Shown here: piece after piece, positions 24,235 to 36,890 of the stretch | Numbering within the stretch: the stretch's first letter is position 1 | Layout: each line of letters starts with the position of its first letter | Source of the DNA: Sesamum alatum | Taxonomy: Eukaryota; Streptophyta; Magnoliopsida; Lamiales; Pedaliaceae | Assembly (NCBI GenBank): GCA_034509735.1 | Contig: JACGWO010000006.1 | Location: forward strand, 34,961,141 to 35,025,140 | Length of the DNA stretch: 64,000 nt | Reading direction: 5' to 3' | Position numbers and translations under genes: made by a program | The notes under the pieces: generated by a model | What the model saw: only the letters and a program-made list of their open reading frames with translations | The model's database searches: none | What the model was told of the DNA's origin: nothing

Positions 24235-24464
24235 TCTATACTGATATAAAAAGAAAAAATCTTTCTGACTCACAAATGGCAGTTTATGACACCATGACAC
24301 CAATTTTTTGGTATGCTGACAGTACCTCGAAGTTAGTTTTCTTTCATTTTCATTCTTTTTTTTGACATGTAATATGTATAATATATATATTCTTATTTAC
24401 AATAATTTTGAAGCCTGCAGTAATATGTTACATACACGCAAGGACGGCGTGCCACGACTACTAG
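24235..24464 (+). mobile_element. Small non-autonomous Helitron
   Basis: It starts TCTATACTGATATAAAAAG after an A and ends with a GC-rich 3' segment (aaggacggcgtgccacgac) followed by CTAG before a T. Helitrons insert between A and T and end in CTRR. The element at 54617-54861 is a relative with the same ends and interior phrases (ttatttacaataa). Confidence 0.7.
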
Positions 24465-24474
24465 TATATATATA

Positions 24475-24914
24475 GGGTAAATTACAGCCACCTCCCCTGA
24501 TATTTGTCATAATCACAAATACCCCCTCGTTGTTTGAAAAATTACAATTACCCCCTGAGGTTTGTAACCGTCTAACAAATAACCCATTTTCATCCAATTT
24601 TATGGGTGAACTGACCAAAATACCCTTATGTAAATTGATTTTTTTTATTTAGTTCTTAACATCTTTTGAATTTTTTTATACTACAATGCGCATGGCGAGG
24701 TTTCTTAAGTTTTTTACACATGGGAGCAATAATGAAATTTTCCTCGACTAATTCTTCTACAATTTTTTAAAAAAAAAAATCAAGGGCATAATGGTCCATT
24801 TTAGGCATTTGGTTAATAATTACAAACCTCAAGGGGGTATTTGTAATTTTTTAAACAACAAGTGGTATTTATAATTATGTCAAATGTCAGGAGAGGTGGC
24901 TTTATTAATTTACC
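24475..24914. mobile_element. Mutator-like MITE, 9-bp TSD with one mismatch
   Basis: The inverted ends are gggtaaattacagccacctcc and its near reverse complement at 24890-24914. The flanks are atatatata and atatatatt. Same family as 44666-45068, which has a perfect duplication. Confidence 0.75.
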
Positions 24915-25059
24915 ATATATATATTAAAGTGTACATCAGTTTATCTAAAGGAAGTTTAGTTTTTACACACTGCACATAGTGAAGTGAAGATGATGATAAT
25001 AATGTAGCAAATGCATATTAATATAGAGAAAGTGATCCGGTAGACATGATTCTCATGAT

Positions 25060-28000
25060 CTAGAGCTTGCGCAAGATGAGAGGGATTCCGTATTGTGGTT
25101 GGAGAAGTATCGAAACCGACGGCGTGTGTGCGTACGTCGGCGAAAGCTCGAAACTGAAGTGGCGCAGAAACAACGCAGTGAACACTTTGGCCTCGATCGT
25201 GGACAAGTTTGCCCCAATGCAAGTGCGGAGACCCCAGCCGAAGGGTATGAATGCCGCATGGCCGTTGGCTGCTTTCAGCACTCCTTCGGCAAATCTTTCC
25301 GGCTTGAACTCCAACGCGTCGTCCCCCCATATTTTAGGGTTCCGGTGCAGTAGAATTATCGGCATCATTACCATTGCCCCCTTCGGGAACGTGACGTCTC
25401 CCACCGTTGTATCTTCTTCTACTACTCTACTCAGCTCAATTGCGGGTGGATACAATCGCATCACCTCGTTTATGAACATCGTTAGCTGCAACAAATTAAC
25501 AATGTGTGTATATGTATCATTGCATGTCAGCACAATATAAATCCCACTATTAATTTGGGCGATAACTGCGATGATATGCAGAATTATACTTTTAGTTACA
25601 TAGGGCATGAGGTTCAATACATATAGTTCTCTGTTCCACGAAATTTTCAAAATGGTTCGAAAATTGAGAAAAAATTCAACACATTTAGTCATCTATTTTA
25701 CGAAATTTATCGAGAAAATTGCAATTTTGCTCCCAAAATATAAGGTAGTTTGCAATATTAGTCCATATTTTTTGAAATAGCCAACATTAGTCCCATACTT
25801 TAGGAAAATATTGCAAATTAGTCCTATTGTTACAATATTAGTCCCACACTTTAGAAAAACATTACAAAGTTAGTCTCATACTTAGGAAAAATATTTCAGA
25901 GTTAGTTCCAAACTTAATCCCAAATGTTGCAAAGTTAGTCCCAAACATTGCGGTGGGACTAACTTTGTAACGTTTTTTTGAAGCGTGGGATTAATATTGG
26001 CTATTCTAGGAAGTATGAGACTAATATTGCAAACTGTCCTATACTTTAGAATCAAAATTGTAATTTTTTCGGATTTATTAGACTAAATGTGTCGAGTTTT
26101 CTTAATTTTGAGACCATTTTGAAAATCCCGTAAAGCATATGATTAAATGTGTTGGGTTTTTTCAATTTTGAAACCATTTTAAAAATCTCGTAAAATAAAA
26201 GATAAAAAATATTGAACCCCATATTCTATGGGACTAAAAGTATAATTTCGCTCGTGATGATACTTACCATTTTTAGGCTAGGCAAGTCATCACCGGTGAT
26301 GTTCCTGTCGCCCAAGACTCGGACAACCTCTTGTCTGATCCGAGTTTGCCAGTCTTGGTGATAGGCAAGCATGATTATGGTCCAAGCGATGAGATTAGCA
26401 GTGGATTCATGACCGGCAACGTAGAATAGCTTGCACTGTTGAATGAGCTCATACATGGCAGCAGCACGAGCTTTCTTGTCTTTGATGTCTGCTTCTTCAA
26501 CTTCGTCAACTACCAAGTCAAATAAGTCCGGTTCACCGGTCCGTTGTCCTGCCCTTCTCTGCGCTAACCGTTCCTCAGCCATGCCCGTGAATGTTGCTGT
26601 TAGTTCGTCCTCAATTTCGTTGGCCCTCCTATATTTCTTGATCGGCAAGTACCTAATCAATTATATAACAACAAAAACATTAATGCATATATTTCAACCG
26701 GGATTAAAGTCATTTTTGGTTATGTAACTATAGCCCATTGTCATTTTAATCCTTTTATCTTTTTAGGGTTCTAAAAAAGTCATGTAACTTTTTAATTATC
26801 ACGATTCTGGTCCTCCTTTCGCCGGAATTTTTTCAACGTCGCCGGAAATGTCTGAAATTTGGGCCGTCACGTCAGACATTTCCGGAAATTTTGGAGAAAT
26901 TTCGGTGAAACGAGGACCAAAATTGTGACAATTAAAAAGCTACAGGACCTTTTTGAAACCCTAGAAAGATAAAGGACTAATTAAAACGAGAATGGAGTAT
27001 AGTTACATGACCAAAAATGCCTTTAAGCCTTTGAATTGTTAACACCAAGCCCTATCACACACATACGGGAAAATCGTATTTTTGGTCTCATAAATTAAGT
27101 TCATTTTCAATGTAGTCTCATTTACTACGATTTTCTCACATTACATCCCATAAATTAAAATTCTCATTTCAGTCCTCACATGATTTTTCCATCACGGGGT
27201 CGTTAGTCCAACACTTGTTTGAACTAATTATGGCCCTGTGACTTCTCTATTAATTATTAGATGGAAAAACGGAGATTAAGTCATATGAGGACTAATAAAA
27301 AGGAGAAAACTTCAACGTGGAAAAATCGTGGCAAATGGGACTAAAAAAAAAAAAAAAAAAAAAACCCTTAATATATGGGATCGAAAATGCAATTTTCCTG
27401 CACGCATACACACTTATCTATACTATATATAAAAGTGTGAATCTCTCATGTGTTTGTTCCCTGTTGTGAAAAGACATTCATACCCTCACTTAAGTTATAT
27501 TTTTAATAATAAATAAAAATTAGTTATAAAAGAATAAAATTCTATCAAAGAAAGACTATTTAAGAGTCTAAATACCTCTAAACTACTTGGGCAATGATAA
27601 ATATATCCTACTAAAAAAAGAATAGGCTAATAATATGTCGACGCGATTAATTTGTTAGAATATATTTTTATATACTTTAAAAATATTATTTTACTAGAGC
27701 ACAAAATACAATTTAAAATGAAAAGCATTGGAATAATACATAAAATACTAAACATCAAAATTCAATATATATACATATATATAAACGAAATAAATATAAT
27801 GAAATTTTAAATAAAATTTATCAATCTTATTAAATTAGAATGCTTTTGAAAAAATTAACATGGCTAATTGATTTTATTTTAATATTAGTAGTTGAAAATA
27901 TTTTGAGATTATACTTCATGTACTTTTGATTTTTACCATAATATACTGGATAAAATAATACTGCTAACTGTAACTTACGATTAAATATATAATAGTTAGA

Positions 28001-31000
28001 ATCTCTTGAGTATTTACTCCTATTGTAAGAAGACATTCGTATTTTTTCTGTGGTACTCTTTTCAATAATAAAATAGAGGGATAATTATATTTACACCCCC
28101 TTGATTTATGGCATGTTTACACAAATTATCCATGCCTTTTGTATAATTACAGAAATCACCCCTACTAGCCAAAGAATAAGGGTAGTAGTTATGTAATGAT
28201 GTTGATATTTTTTAGGGGTGTATGTATAATTTTTAAAAAAAACAGGGATAGTTTGTGTAAATAAGTTTGACGTTCTGGTGGTATATGTGTAATTATAAAA
28301 AAGACAAGGGTGATCTCTATAAACAATATGTCGGGGGGTGTAAATATAATTATCCCTAAATAAGAATTAGTTATAAGAACAAAATTTTATCAAAGCAGAA
28401 AAGTATTTGGTATCCTAAATTGTCTGAATTACTAAGAGAATTGAATAATGTATTCTAAAATATAAATAGGCAAATAAATTTTAATATTGATTTGCTAGGA
28501 ACGATTTAATTTTTTTTTAAAAAAAGTGATTTACCCGGGCATTATAAAATTTAAAATGAATAACATATGATTAAGATGCAAATATATATTAATCCAAACT
28601 TCAAAACATAAAATAAAAGAATAACGTAAATATTAAAAAATTCCAAATAAAAAATCTCAATTTTATTATAGAAGTCAGTTGAAAATTTTAAAATGAGTGA
28701 CTTCGGACTAATTGATTTTTATAATATTAATATTAGATAATTCTTTTACTCCTTTTCTTTTTTCTAATGGAGGTAAAATAATACTAATAAGTACATTTTA
28801 GGACTAAATTGCAATAACTATATATGCTATTTAAAACAAAAAAAAAAAAAAAACAATAACAATTTGATCAAAGTAAATAAAGTACTATGAGAACATACTA
28901 AAAAATATGAAATCCGAATATGCAATTGGTAACCAAACACACCTGTAAACACCCGCCTTAAACAAATAATATTGTATGTAAGAATGCGCTAAAAATTAAT
29001 AAGGTTGAAGTAGACTATACACATTAGAATTTGTAAAGAGTAGTAATTAAATACAGTTAACATAATTATAAGTTCTCATGATTAACAAAAATAAATTAAG
29101 TATTAAGAATAAAAACTATCAACAAATAGAAGCACTAATTTTATATATTAAGTTGAAATTGCGTATGAAATTAAATTATCCAATGAATATCTTATTATTT
29201 AATTTTTTAATATTAAATAATCGTGTATGCACATAAAAGATTAAAGTTTTCAAAAACATGAAACACTATTGAATGAGAAATAGATAATACCAATTAACTT
29301 TATATGAATTAATAGATCAAGTAACCACACTAAAAATATGAAGTTAAAAATTCAAATAATAGTAGTTTATGCAATAATGTTCCAAATTTAGAAGTGAATG
29401 AAGAATGTAACCAATATTTTGACAAGCTTTAAAAATTGATAATAAAATATAATTAGAATAAATATAAGACATTGCAATATAAATTAATACTATACTATGG
29501 ATGTGTAACTAGATTAATGTTTTTCCAAAAAAATAGTTAATAAATGATTAGTTTAAAATCATTACACATCAATAAATTTAAGAAAAAGAATTCAGGATAT
29601 GGTAGTAAAATAAAATATATAACATTTCACAAAAGTAATATAATAAACACAAATAAAATTGAAAAAATGAAGAAGCAAATAGACATTAAAAAACACTACT
29701 AATAAAACATGATCAATTTTATTAAACGATAATTTCATATAGAAAAATCCAAAAATGAGGGGCTTCTTTAATTTTATTGTGATTTGGATCTTTTTTGCAT
29801 TATATTTTACTTTTGCATTAATTTATTCCAAGAAAAAATCATTAAACATAATATTATTAAATATGAAGTGCAAAAATTCAATTTTAAGCGGAAGAAATCA
29901 TTCATTTAATATTATCAGTTAAATTTAAAAGTGAGTTACAAATAACAAATTCAATAGTTTCTTCATCGATTAAAATAATTATTATTAATATTTTTGAAAA
30001 TAAAATTATATACTAATGATTTAATAATACAAAAATAAATAATTAAGAATTTAATATCTTTTGTAACTAATAAATTATATAATCACCTTTAAAAATATGT
30101 TTATACACGTGCAACGCACGTGGTACTTCCTAATATATAGAAATAGATAGATGTGTGTGCTCGAGAGAACTTACTGCTCTCCAGGGATGCTAAAAGGCTG
30201 AGCCTGGTTTGCAATATGTGTGAGCTCTGAAATGATATTGAAAGTCCTTTTCACCAATGGAGTAGGAGTGGAGCTGAACATTGCATATGATACTACACAG
30301 CCTGTGAAGTGTTTGAAATAAGGGTAAACATCAACCACAAGGGGTGACCCATCCTTGGGGATCATGCTGCTCCATTCATCTAGAATTTCTGTAGCTTGTG
30401 TATGCATGGTAGCCACTATCTCCTGTAATACACCAAAATCATTATTATGTCAAGTTGAGGGTTATTTTTATTTTGATCCTTGTATTTCAATTGATTTTTA
30501 AAATCATTCAATTTTTTTTTTTTTCAATCTCATTCTTTCAGCCACTTTTCCGGCCAAAAATCGATCTTTGTCAAAAATATTCCTATATATAATAGTAAAT
30601 TGTAAAAGCATCGTTATTTCTCAAGTTTAAGTTCAATGTAGTCCTTTATGACCGTTGGCAAATTCTGACCATTTGGAATTTGGCCTTTTGCCAAGCATGC
30701 TCTTTTATAAATATATAGTGCAATCAGAAATGAAATACACAAACTAAATTTGAGAAACTTAAGAAAAAATTCAACAAGAATTTTGCAAATATCCAATAGT
30801 ATCAGCTCAATTTTTTTCACCTATTTCAGCCACATATTATTTTCAAATAATTACAGTTTACGAACTGATCGTGCCTTCTTCAAGTCCAACCAGCAATAGT
30901 AGCATCAATGGAGCAACATCAAGTTCAAAAAGATTAAAATGTAATCTATGGAAGGTAGAACATCAAGTATGCAATTTACAACAACTCATGTCAATCAAGA

Positions 31001-31719
31001 TATGTTTGAGATGATATGTATTTATTTGTATGGTTATACTTCATGTCACGCACTATTTTTTCTGTAAAAGTTTTAATTAAATACATGGGAAAAGATTCTT
31101 AATGAAAAGTTTTGAAAATACCTTGAGCTTCTCCATGTGAAAAGCCGGGTTGAGCTTCTTTCTGTTTCTGCTCCACTGTTCGCCTTCATACACAATCAGT
31201 CCTCCCACCAGCCTTTTGAATATGGGATTAGAAGCCTTGAAAGACTTCTGAAACGAATTGAATTTATTCAATATAATTTTAATTGCATCCAGGTCCATCA
31301 CCAACATCACAGGTATAGGCCCCACCCATATAAACGATTTTTCACCTGTGGAAAACATAAAAGTTAACTCAATCAAATCACATCTACAGTGACAACGTAG
31401 TGACGACGTACAGTATATATTTGTCGTTGCTGGACAAAAGAATATAGGTACCGTAAGTTTTTATGGTCTTGATGGGTAAGGGAAAGGCACGGTGGGTGAC
31501 ATCGTCGGAGATTGGGATGGGTTTGGAGTAGGCTTCCTCGTACAGCTTGGCTGCTTCTCTTGCATCTCCGAAGAGAAACTTGTAAGAATTGCCTTTGAAG
31601 CCTTGTTTCCTGAGGAGTTTCTCCAGTTTCCTAGGCTGGATCCAGACCCAGTTGAGGAATCTCCATGCTGTGTGCAGCAGTAGAGCTAACACTGTAGTAA
31701 TCAGGATGGATGCCCACAT
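25060..31719 (-). CDS. Cytochrome P450, CYP72A-like (copy B), five exons
   Basis: Minus-strand exons are 31719-31452, 31345-31122, 30422-30175, 26652-26268 and 25485-25060. Every exon length and intron phase equals that of copy A, again giving 516 aa. An anchor helix is followed by WIQPRKLEKLLRKQG. The I-helix reads AGHEST (325-330; copy A has AGHETT), ExxR is EVMR at 382-385, and PERF and PFGWGLRTCIG with haem Cys 464 are present. Much of exon 2 (KASNPIFKRLVGGLIVYEG) is identical to copy A. It should be an ER-bound monooxygenase; the substrate is unknown. Intron 3 has grown to 3.5 kb through a Helitron and several MITEs, and intron 4 holds nested inverted-repeat elements. The frame is intact. 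This is tandem duplication followed by independent intron invasion. Confidence 0.93.
25578..26256. mobile_element. Nested TIR elements in intron 4 of copy B
   Basis: The outer arms (gaattatacttttag ... ctaaaagtataatttc, about 25581-26249) enclose an inner element (25712-26071). The inner ends gagaaaattgcaatttt and aaaattgtaattttttc match the element at 45420-45783. The outer flanks share 'gatgata'. Non-coding. Confidence 0.65.
26700..27029. mobile_element. TIR element in intron 3 of copy B
   Basis: The ends gggattaaagtcatttttgg and ccaaaaatgcctttaagcc are inverses. The centre holds complementary 'gtctgaaattt/aatttcgg' type DNA around cgccggaa. Related in ends to 32520-32983. No target duplication was found. 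Confidence 0.65.
27067..27400. mobile_element. Mutator-like MITE in intron 3 of copy B
   Basis: The ends gggaaaatcgtatttttgg and its inverse near 27374-27398 are flanked by cacacatac and cacgcatac (8 of 9 match). It contains an A-run at 27342-27363. Confidence 0.7.
27417..30133 (+). mobile_element. Non-autonomous Helitron filling intron 3 of copy B
   Basis: It starts TCTATACTATATATAAAAGT after an A, and ends with the hairpin acgtgcaacgcacgt, then CTAA before a T. These are canonical plant Helitron termini. The 2.7-kb AT-rich interior has no replicase-helicase gene. A separate TIR element (28078-28356) lies inside it. Confidence 0.75.
28078..28356. mobile_element. TIR element nested in the Helitron
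   Basis: The ends gggataattatatttacacc and ggtgtaaatataattatccc are near-perfect inverses. The flanking 9-mers are similar but not identical. Confidence 0.7.
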
Positions 31720-31779
31720 TATGGTATGTTGTTGTTGGTGGGGGCTAGGGGATGGAATTGGAGGACTGAGTGTGAGGCC

Positions 31780-31787
31780 TATTTATA
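31780..31787 (-). promoter_or_regulatory. TATA box of P450 copy B
   Basis: TATAAATA on the minus strand, about 61 bp upstream of the ATG at 31719. It is a good match to the plant TATA consensus at a plausible distance. Confidence 0.6.
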
Positions 31788-31937
31788 AGGAAATTATTGG
31801 TGGGTGGAGAATCAGATGATTGGAATGGAATCCTATCACAATCCCATACCTTACTGCATAATTTCTAGATTATGCTAATCTTTCAATTTCATCACTACTA
31901 CTTTATGGCCCCGTTTGTTACGTGTGATAAACTTGTC

Positions 31938-32215
31938 GGGCTAAATATTTGTTTGATCCTGTAAAATTAGGGTATTATTTGTTTTGATATTACAATTTAG
32001 GCAAATGACTGTTTTAGTCTTATAAAACATGTTTTTCAGTTTTTTTGATTTCAAAATGTCACGTTTTCAGTTTTTTTGGTCCCAAAAATGTCATGCTCCT
32101 TTGGGACTAAAAAAACTATAAATGTGTTTTATGGGACTAAAACAGCCACCTACCTAAATTATGGTACCAAAACAAATAATGCCCTAATTTTACAGACCAA
32201 AAAAATATTTTGCCC
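31938..32215. mobile_element. Mutator-like MITE upstream of P450 copy B
   Basis: The inverted ends gggctaaatattt and aaatattttgccc are flanked by taaacttgtc and taaaattgtc (9 of 10 match). It lies 150 bp beyond the TATA box of copy B. Confidence 0.75.
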
Positions 32216-32519
32216 TAAAATTGTCTATCATGCATTCTCATGCATTTGGTTCGTATTATTAGAATGCATTTGGTTCGTATTATTAGAATTCGGTATTAGT
32301 AGTGGGTGTGGTAGGATATACTACTCCATTGATTAGTCTAAACTAGGATTAAAAAATTTCTTCTTTGTATGTCCTTCCACTTAAAGTTGACATTATTTTC
32401 ATTATCCTATATTGGCTCATTACTAAAATTTGTTGACTATTTTTTTCAATTTTTCACGAAAATAAGATGTAATTCACTTTTTTCACTTTGGTTTTTTTCT
32501 TACTTGTGAAATAGATACA

Positions 32520-32983
32520 GGGTCAAATGTATTTTTAGTCTTGTAACTTAGGTCATTTGGCGTTTTCGTCTTTTAACTTTTTAGGGTAGTATTTTGGTCC
32601 TACATTTTTTTAATTTTCGTGATTTCAGTCCTTTTATTCGCCGGAGTTCACCTCCACCGGCGAGAAGGGTGAACTTCGGAAAAAAAAAAAAAAAAGGATC
32701 AGAATCGCGAAAATTAAAAAGATACCGGACCAAAATGCTACCCGAAAAAGTTAAAGGATAAAAATACTTGCAAAAATGGACCAATAGGAACAAAAACTCT
32801 AATTTAAAAATGTCACGTGAGAGGCGCATGCATTTTTCGGCGATAATAGTGAGCTCCGGCGAAAAAAAGGACTAAAATCATAAAAATAAAAAAAAAAATG
32901 AATGCCCAAAATACTACCCTAGAAAGTTAAAGGACGAAAATGCCAAATAACCTGAGTTACGGGACCAAAAATGCATTTAAGCC
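32520..32983. mobile_element. Mutator-like MITE, perfect 10-bp TSD
   Basis: The ends gggtcaaatgtatttttag and aaaaatgcatttaagcc are inverses. A perfect repeat, aatagataca, flanks them at 32510-32519 and 32984-32993. Confidence 0.85.
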
Positions 32984-33539
32984 AATAGATACATGCTTAA
33001 AAGAATGAACTTCAAATTATAATAATTTATAATAAAATATAACTTTATTTTTCTTTTGGGACTTTTGAAAAATATTTGAGTTTTGATTAGTTATTAAATT
33101 TTAAAAGTAGATTTTTTCTCATACTTTTATAATTTCTTTGATTTAATTAAACCTTCATTCTCTTTTTTTATTGAATGTCTATTTTAAACTTCCATTTGAT
33201 ATGAATGTAGGAAAAAAAAATTATTCCACAAGAATTATTATTTTAGAAACTGTGTCTCAATAAATATTGAGATTTTTTTAGCTTTTATAATTATTCAGAA
33301 GCTACAATGTTAAAATGAAAATAACTTTAAAATGATACCTTAATGATATTTTTAAATATAATCATACTTTGTAATCCCTTCAACCAAATCCTATATTATT
33401 ATTATTATCACATGAGATATCACAACATACAATTCGTCAAACCAATACTATATAATAAATGATGGGAATAATTATTATTCTATTTCTCATCCCACTCAAT
33501 TTCATTATGATTAATTTTAATACACGATCCAAACGAGAC

Positions 33540-33572
<33 letters not shown>

Positions 33573-33776
33573 TATTGCTAACAATATTTGTGTAAATTTT
33601 ACTTATTACTTTCATTTGAACGAGAGGTGGTAGAGATTGTTTGTTTAGTTAATGTCTTTAAGGTGGGTCAGTTTAAAAAAGAAAAGAAGAATTTAAGGTT
33701 GGTCGATTTAAATATGGTCTGTAATTTATTTTTAAATTTTAATGTAATTAACTGTTTGTAATTTCTCCAATACTAT

Positions 33777-33948
33777 CACGGTAAGAAATAATTTTAATAG
33801 CAACGATATATATACATTATAAAATAGTGGAATTCATTGCTAATGTAGATTGACAACAAATTTAGTAAGAAATTTACTAGTTAATTCGTTCAACGTCGAT
33901 TTTATCATCAAATTTTTTTCGTAGTTATTGAGTTATTTTCTTGTAGTT
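33777..33948. mobile_element. CACTA-like MITE, TSD tat
   Basis: It begins CACGGTAAGAAATAAT and ends TTGAGTTATTTTCTTGTAGTT with 'tat' on both sides. Similar interior phrases to 2639-2908. A (TA)n run lies at 33540-33573. From 33950 to 34657 I see only AT-rich DNA. Confidence 0.65.
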
Positions 33949-35022
33949 TATGTATTGTTTTTGTTTATCAATACTTTTTAATAAACTAAAATATTTATAT
34001 TGACTTATTATCTTAAATATATATATATATCTATTTACTTTTTTACTCTACAAGATTTAAATAATAAAATTTTTATTTAAATATTTTCTTAAATTACGCT
34101 CATACAAAAGATATATCACACTGACCAGTTTCTACACTATATATTATTGGCCATGGCTCTTTCGATGTCCATAATAATTTTGGTTAGCCTTTTTTAAAAT
34201 TAAATTAATTGTTTTTAACTTCCCCACTCATCATGATATTTTATAACCACCTTTTGATAGTTTTTCTTCCTCATGCATTATATATATATATGTTATCTTA
34301 TTTTATCTTATATATATTTTAGATAATTTCTAACTCTATAAAATATAAATAATATAATTTATAAATATATTTTATTTTAAATATTTTCTATAAATTAAGC
34401 ATATACATAAAATATGCCATACTTACTAGTACTAAGTATTAAAGGGGAGATCATACCCACCATATGGATTGCCTAAAATACCTTAATATACTTATTTCTC
34501 TACAATTAAATTTTTTTATTAATTAATTTTATTACTAAATCTATTATTTATTTCACTTTAGTAGTTTTATTTAATTGTTCATCTTATTTTTTATTTAACT
34601 GAATAAATAAATAAATAAGTATACATGTGTACATTTGTCCGTGTGTGAGACAATGGGGATATGGGTAGGCTTATTTATTTAATTAATTCAAAAAATATGT
34701 AACAAGAATATATAATGCAATTTTAAGGGGTATAACACTTTTAAGGCAAGTCGTCAATGCTATTGAGTTCTTGCTATTATGTAATTTTTTTATTAAAGTC
34801 GCCAATGGCATACACGACTTCTATTTTTAATATTTTTAAATTTTATTTATTGTATGTTACTTGATTAATTAGCTAATAATTACAAATTTAAATTTTTAAA
34901 CTAATTATAAACATTAATAAGCAAAAGTTTACATACCAAAAAAAAAAAATACAATCAACTATTACAAATATTATGATAATTACATATTTTAAAAATGACC
35001 ACTCGTCCCACAATTGCATCTG

Positions 35023-36640
35023 CTAGCGGTGGCGCCAAAGTCTTCTTATTTTCTCATGCATATTACGTGTTGGCTCGTTTTGTTTATTATCATCACAGGC
35101 ATTAATGTGCAACTGACTTGATGATCTTATAGAATTAAACTCCGAATAATCACGATATACAGTACATGATGGAACTGGGATTGGTGAATTGTTATACCAT
35201 GATGCATATGTTTGTTTAATGCCAAGACCAATGTCAAGATCAACCTGTGCAAAATAAGCTTTTGCATGGCTTGGCATGTGTAGAGCCGACCGAAACCAAT
35301 CATCTTGTTGTGGAAGTTGAGGCACGTAGCAATCTTGATCTAAAGGTTGAGGTGTATGCACTGTAGATGGACCAGCTATATCCACCCCAACAGTATCACA
35401 TTCAACTGAATTAGTAGACATTCTGCTACGACTTTCCATTTGTCTGTGAGATCTGGTCGGGACATTCTAGTGTGACGTTGTCTTTTGACCGGCCATATTC
35501 TGTATTTGTTGTGACTGTGTGACAATCTTATAAATGTTTTCAGATATGGCCCCGACTCGATCCAACAATTGGTTGAACCCTTCAATATCGTGTTGTCTAG
35601 GACGATAACTTAATCGAAGGGATTATATCTGGTCAACCTAAAGTAGGTGAAAAATAGTAAATTATGTAAAAGAAATGTGTTTAAAATAAAATATATTTAT
35701 TATATAACATACCATAATTTGAAACGTAGATGCATCTTCAGGTTGGTACCCACTTTGTACACGCCTATTAGTAGATAATGATACGAAATGACACCTTATG
35801 TTATTGTACCAATCCCAATATCCACGTTTTGTATCTCTTTTGTTGGAAATAGATGGTCCACGCACAATCATACCATGTCGTCTCTGCCATCTACTAAAGT
35901 ATTGTAAGTATCAATTTGTGCCCGCACGTGTTTTACGGGAGAATTGATGCAGGCTCATGTCCCAATCGTCTGGCGGTTTTGGAATGTTTTGCCTCATTCT
36001 AAATTGGTGAAGAACTCGTTCGGGATGATACATTTTCACAATGACATAGAAGATCAGAGGACATGTTGAATTCACAACTAGGGATTACATTCAGGTGGTA
36101 AGCTTATAATGCATTCTAGTTGCCAAAAAAACTGGAATAAAGTCAACAATATAAATTAGTGTGCAGTTAGTAATTGTATAAATGTACGTAATGTTTTGAG
36201 TATGAAATACTTGATTAGTGTGTATGTCATTCAGTATATCTCTTATGACCCGGAGAGTCGTATGTACTATCTTGGTGAAGTTGTGTATGCAGTTTCACGT
36301 TGCACCATATGGTGGTACTGGGAGGACACGATTATTATCAGTTTGGAATTGGCCATATATAGACGAGGTGCACCAAGATTGGGTGATAGTGGTGTGATAT
36401 GTGACCAAGCCCAAATCTGCAAAATAATGTAAACTTGTGATCTTAAGAAAATATTGTTATAAAATATCTAACTACAACTATAATAAGTTAATATTACCTG
36501 TAACAACTACCACGCGTCACTAATATTCCTTTTGCCTTTTGTGATGGCATTGCATAATTCGCGGATTAAAAATGCAAACACACCATATAGGCTTAACGCT
36601 ACATCAATGGTTAAGGAATATTATGATTTAATGGCTTACA
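35023..36640 (-). pseudogene. Plant mobile domain (PMD, aminotransferase-like) gene remnant
   Basis: Minus-strand pieces align in order with the PMD gene of MULE-1. IRELCNAITKGKRNI (about 36600-36502) is followed by a GT-AG intron (36501-36422) and IWAWSHI (36421 on), corresponding to YRELCTASQRGKTNI and FWAWSRI there. Next come RVLPVPPYGA, VIRDILNDIHTN and KMYHPERVLHQF, then a C-terminal tail (35439-35023) beyond what MULE-1 retains. Stops and frameshifts interrupt it. The N-terminal part is missing. PMD proteins (MAIN/MAIL family) are plant proteins with both host and transposon-borne members; this copy is dead. Confidence 0.75.
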
Positions 36641-36890
36641 GGAGGACATATTTTATGGCTTTCAAACCTTTAATTGCAGAACAGTATTGAGATGTCCCGA
36701 AATTTGAATTGGTCCATGACACTACTCTTCGTGCCTTTGTTCGTCTTGGTCAAAGCCAAACTACATATATTCAAAATGAGATGGACTGACCACAAACACG
36801 TGAAAGTTAACAAATTCGGAACCAACAACAATGTCAACAAAGCGAAGCTACTTTGAGTCAACCTAATGTGCAAGTGCGGGATCACAGACG
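36603..36890 (+). pseudogene. C-terminal fragment of a MULE transposase
   Basis: The plus-strand frame MVKEYYDLMAYRRTYFMAFK followed by DVPKFELVHDTTLRAFVRLG and IQNEMD resembles the region after the SWIM zinc finger of Mutator-like transposases. Stops lie at 36688-36690 and beyond. It abuts the PMD remnant near 36600, so an inversion or two internal deletions must have joined them. Family assignment is from remembered motif style, moderate certainty. Confidence 0.5.

Noticed and set aside
25067..25540. 157-codon open frame on the plus strand
   Set aside because: It lies exactly opposite exon 5 of P450 copy B, whose frame has all the P450 motifs.
36674..36890. New small host gene
   Set aside because: It lies inside MULE-2 and resembles the end of a transposase, with stops.
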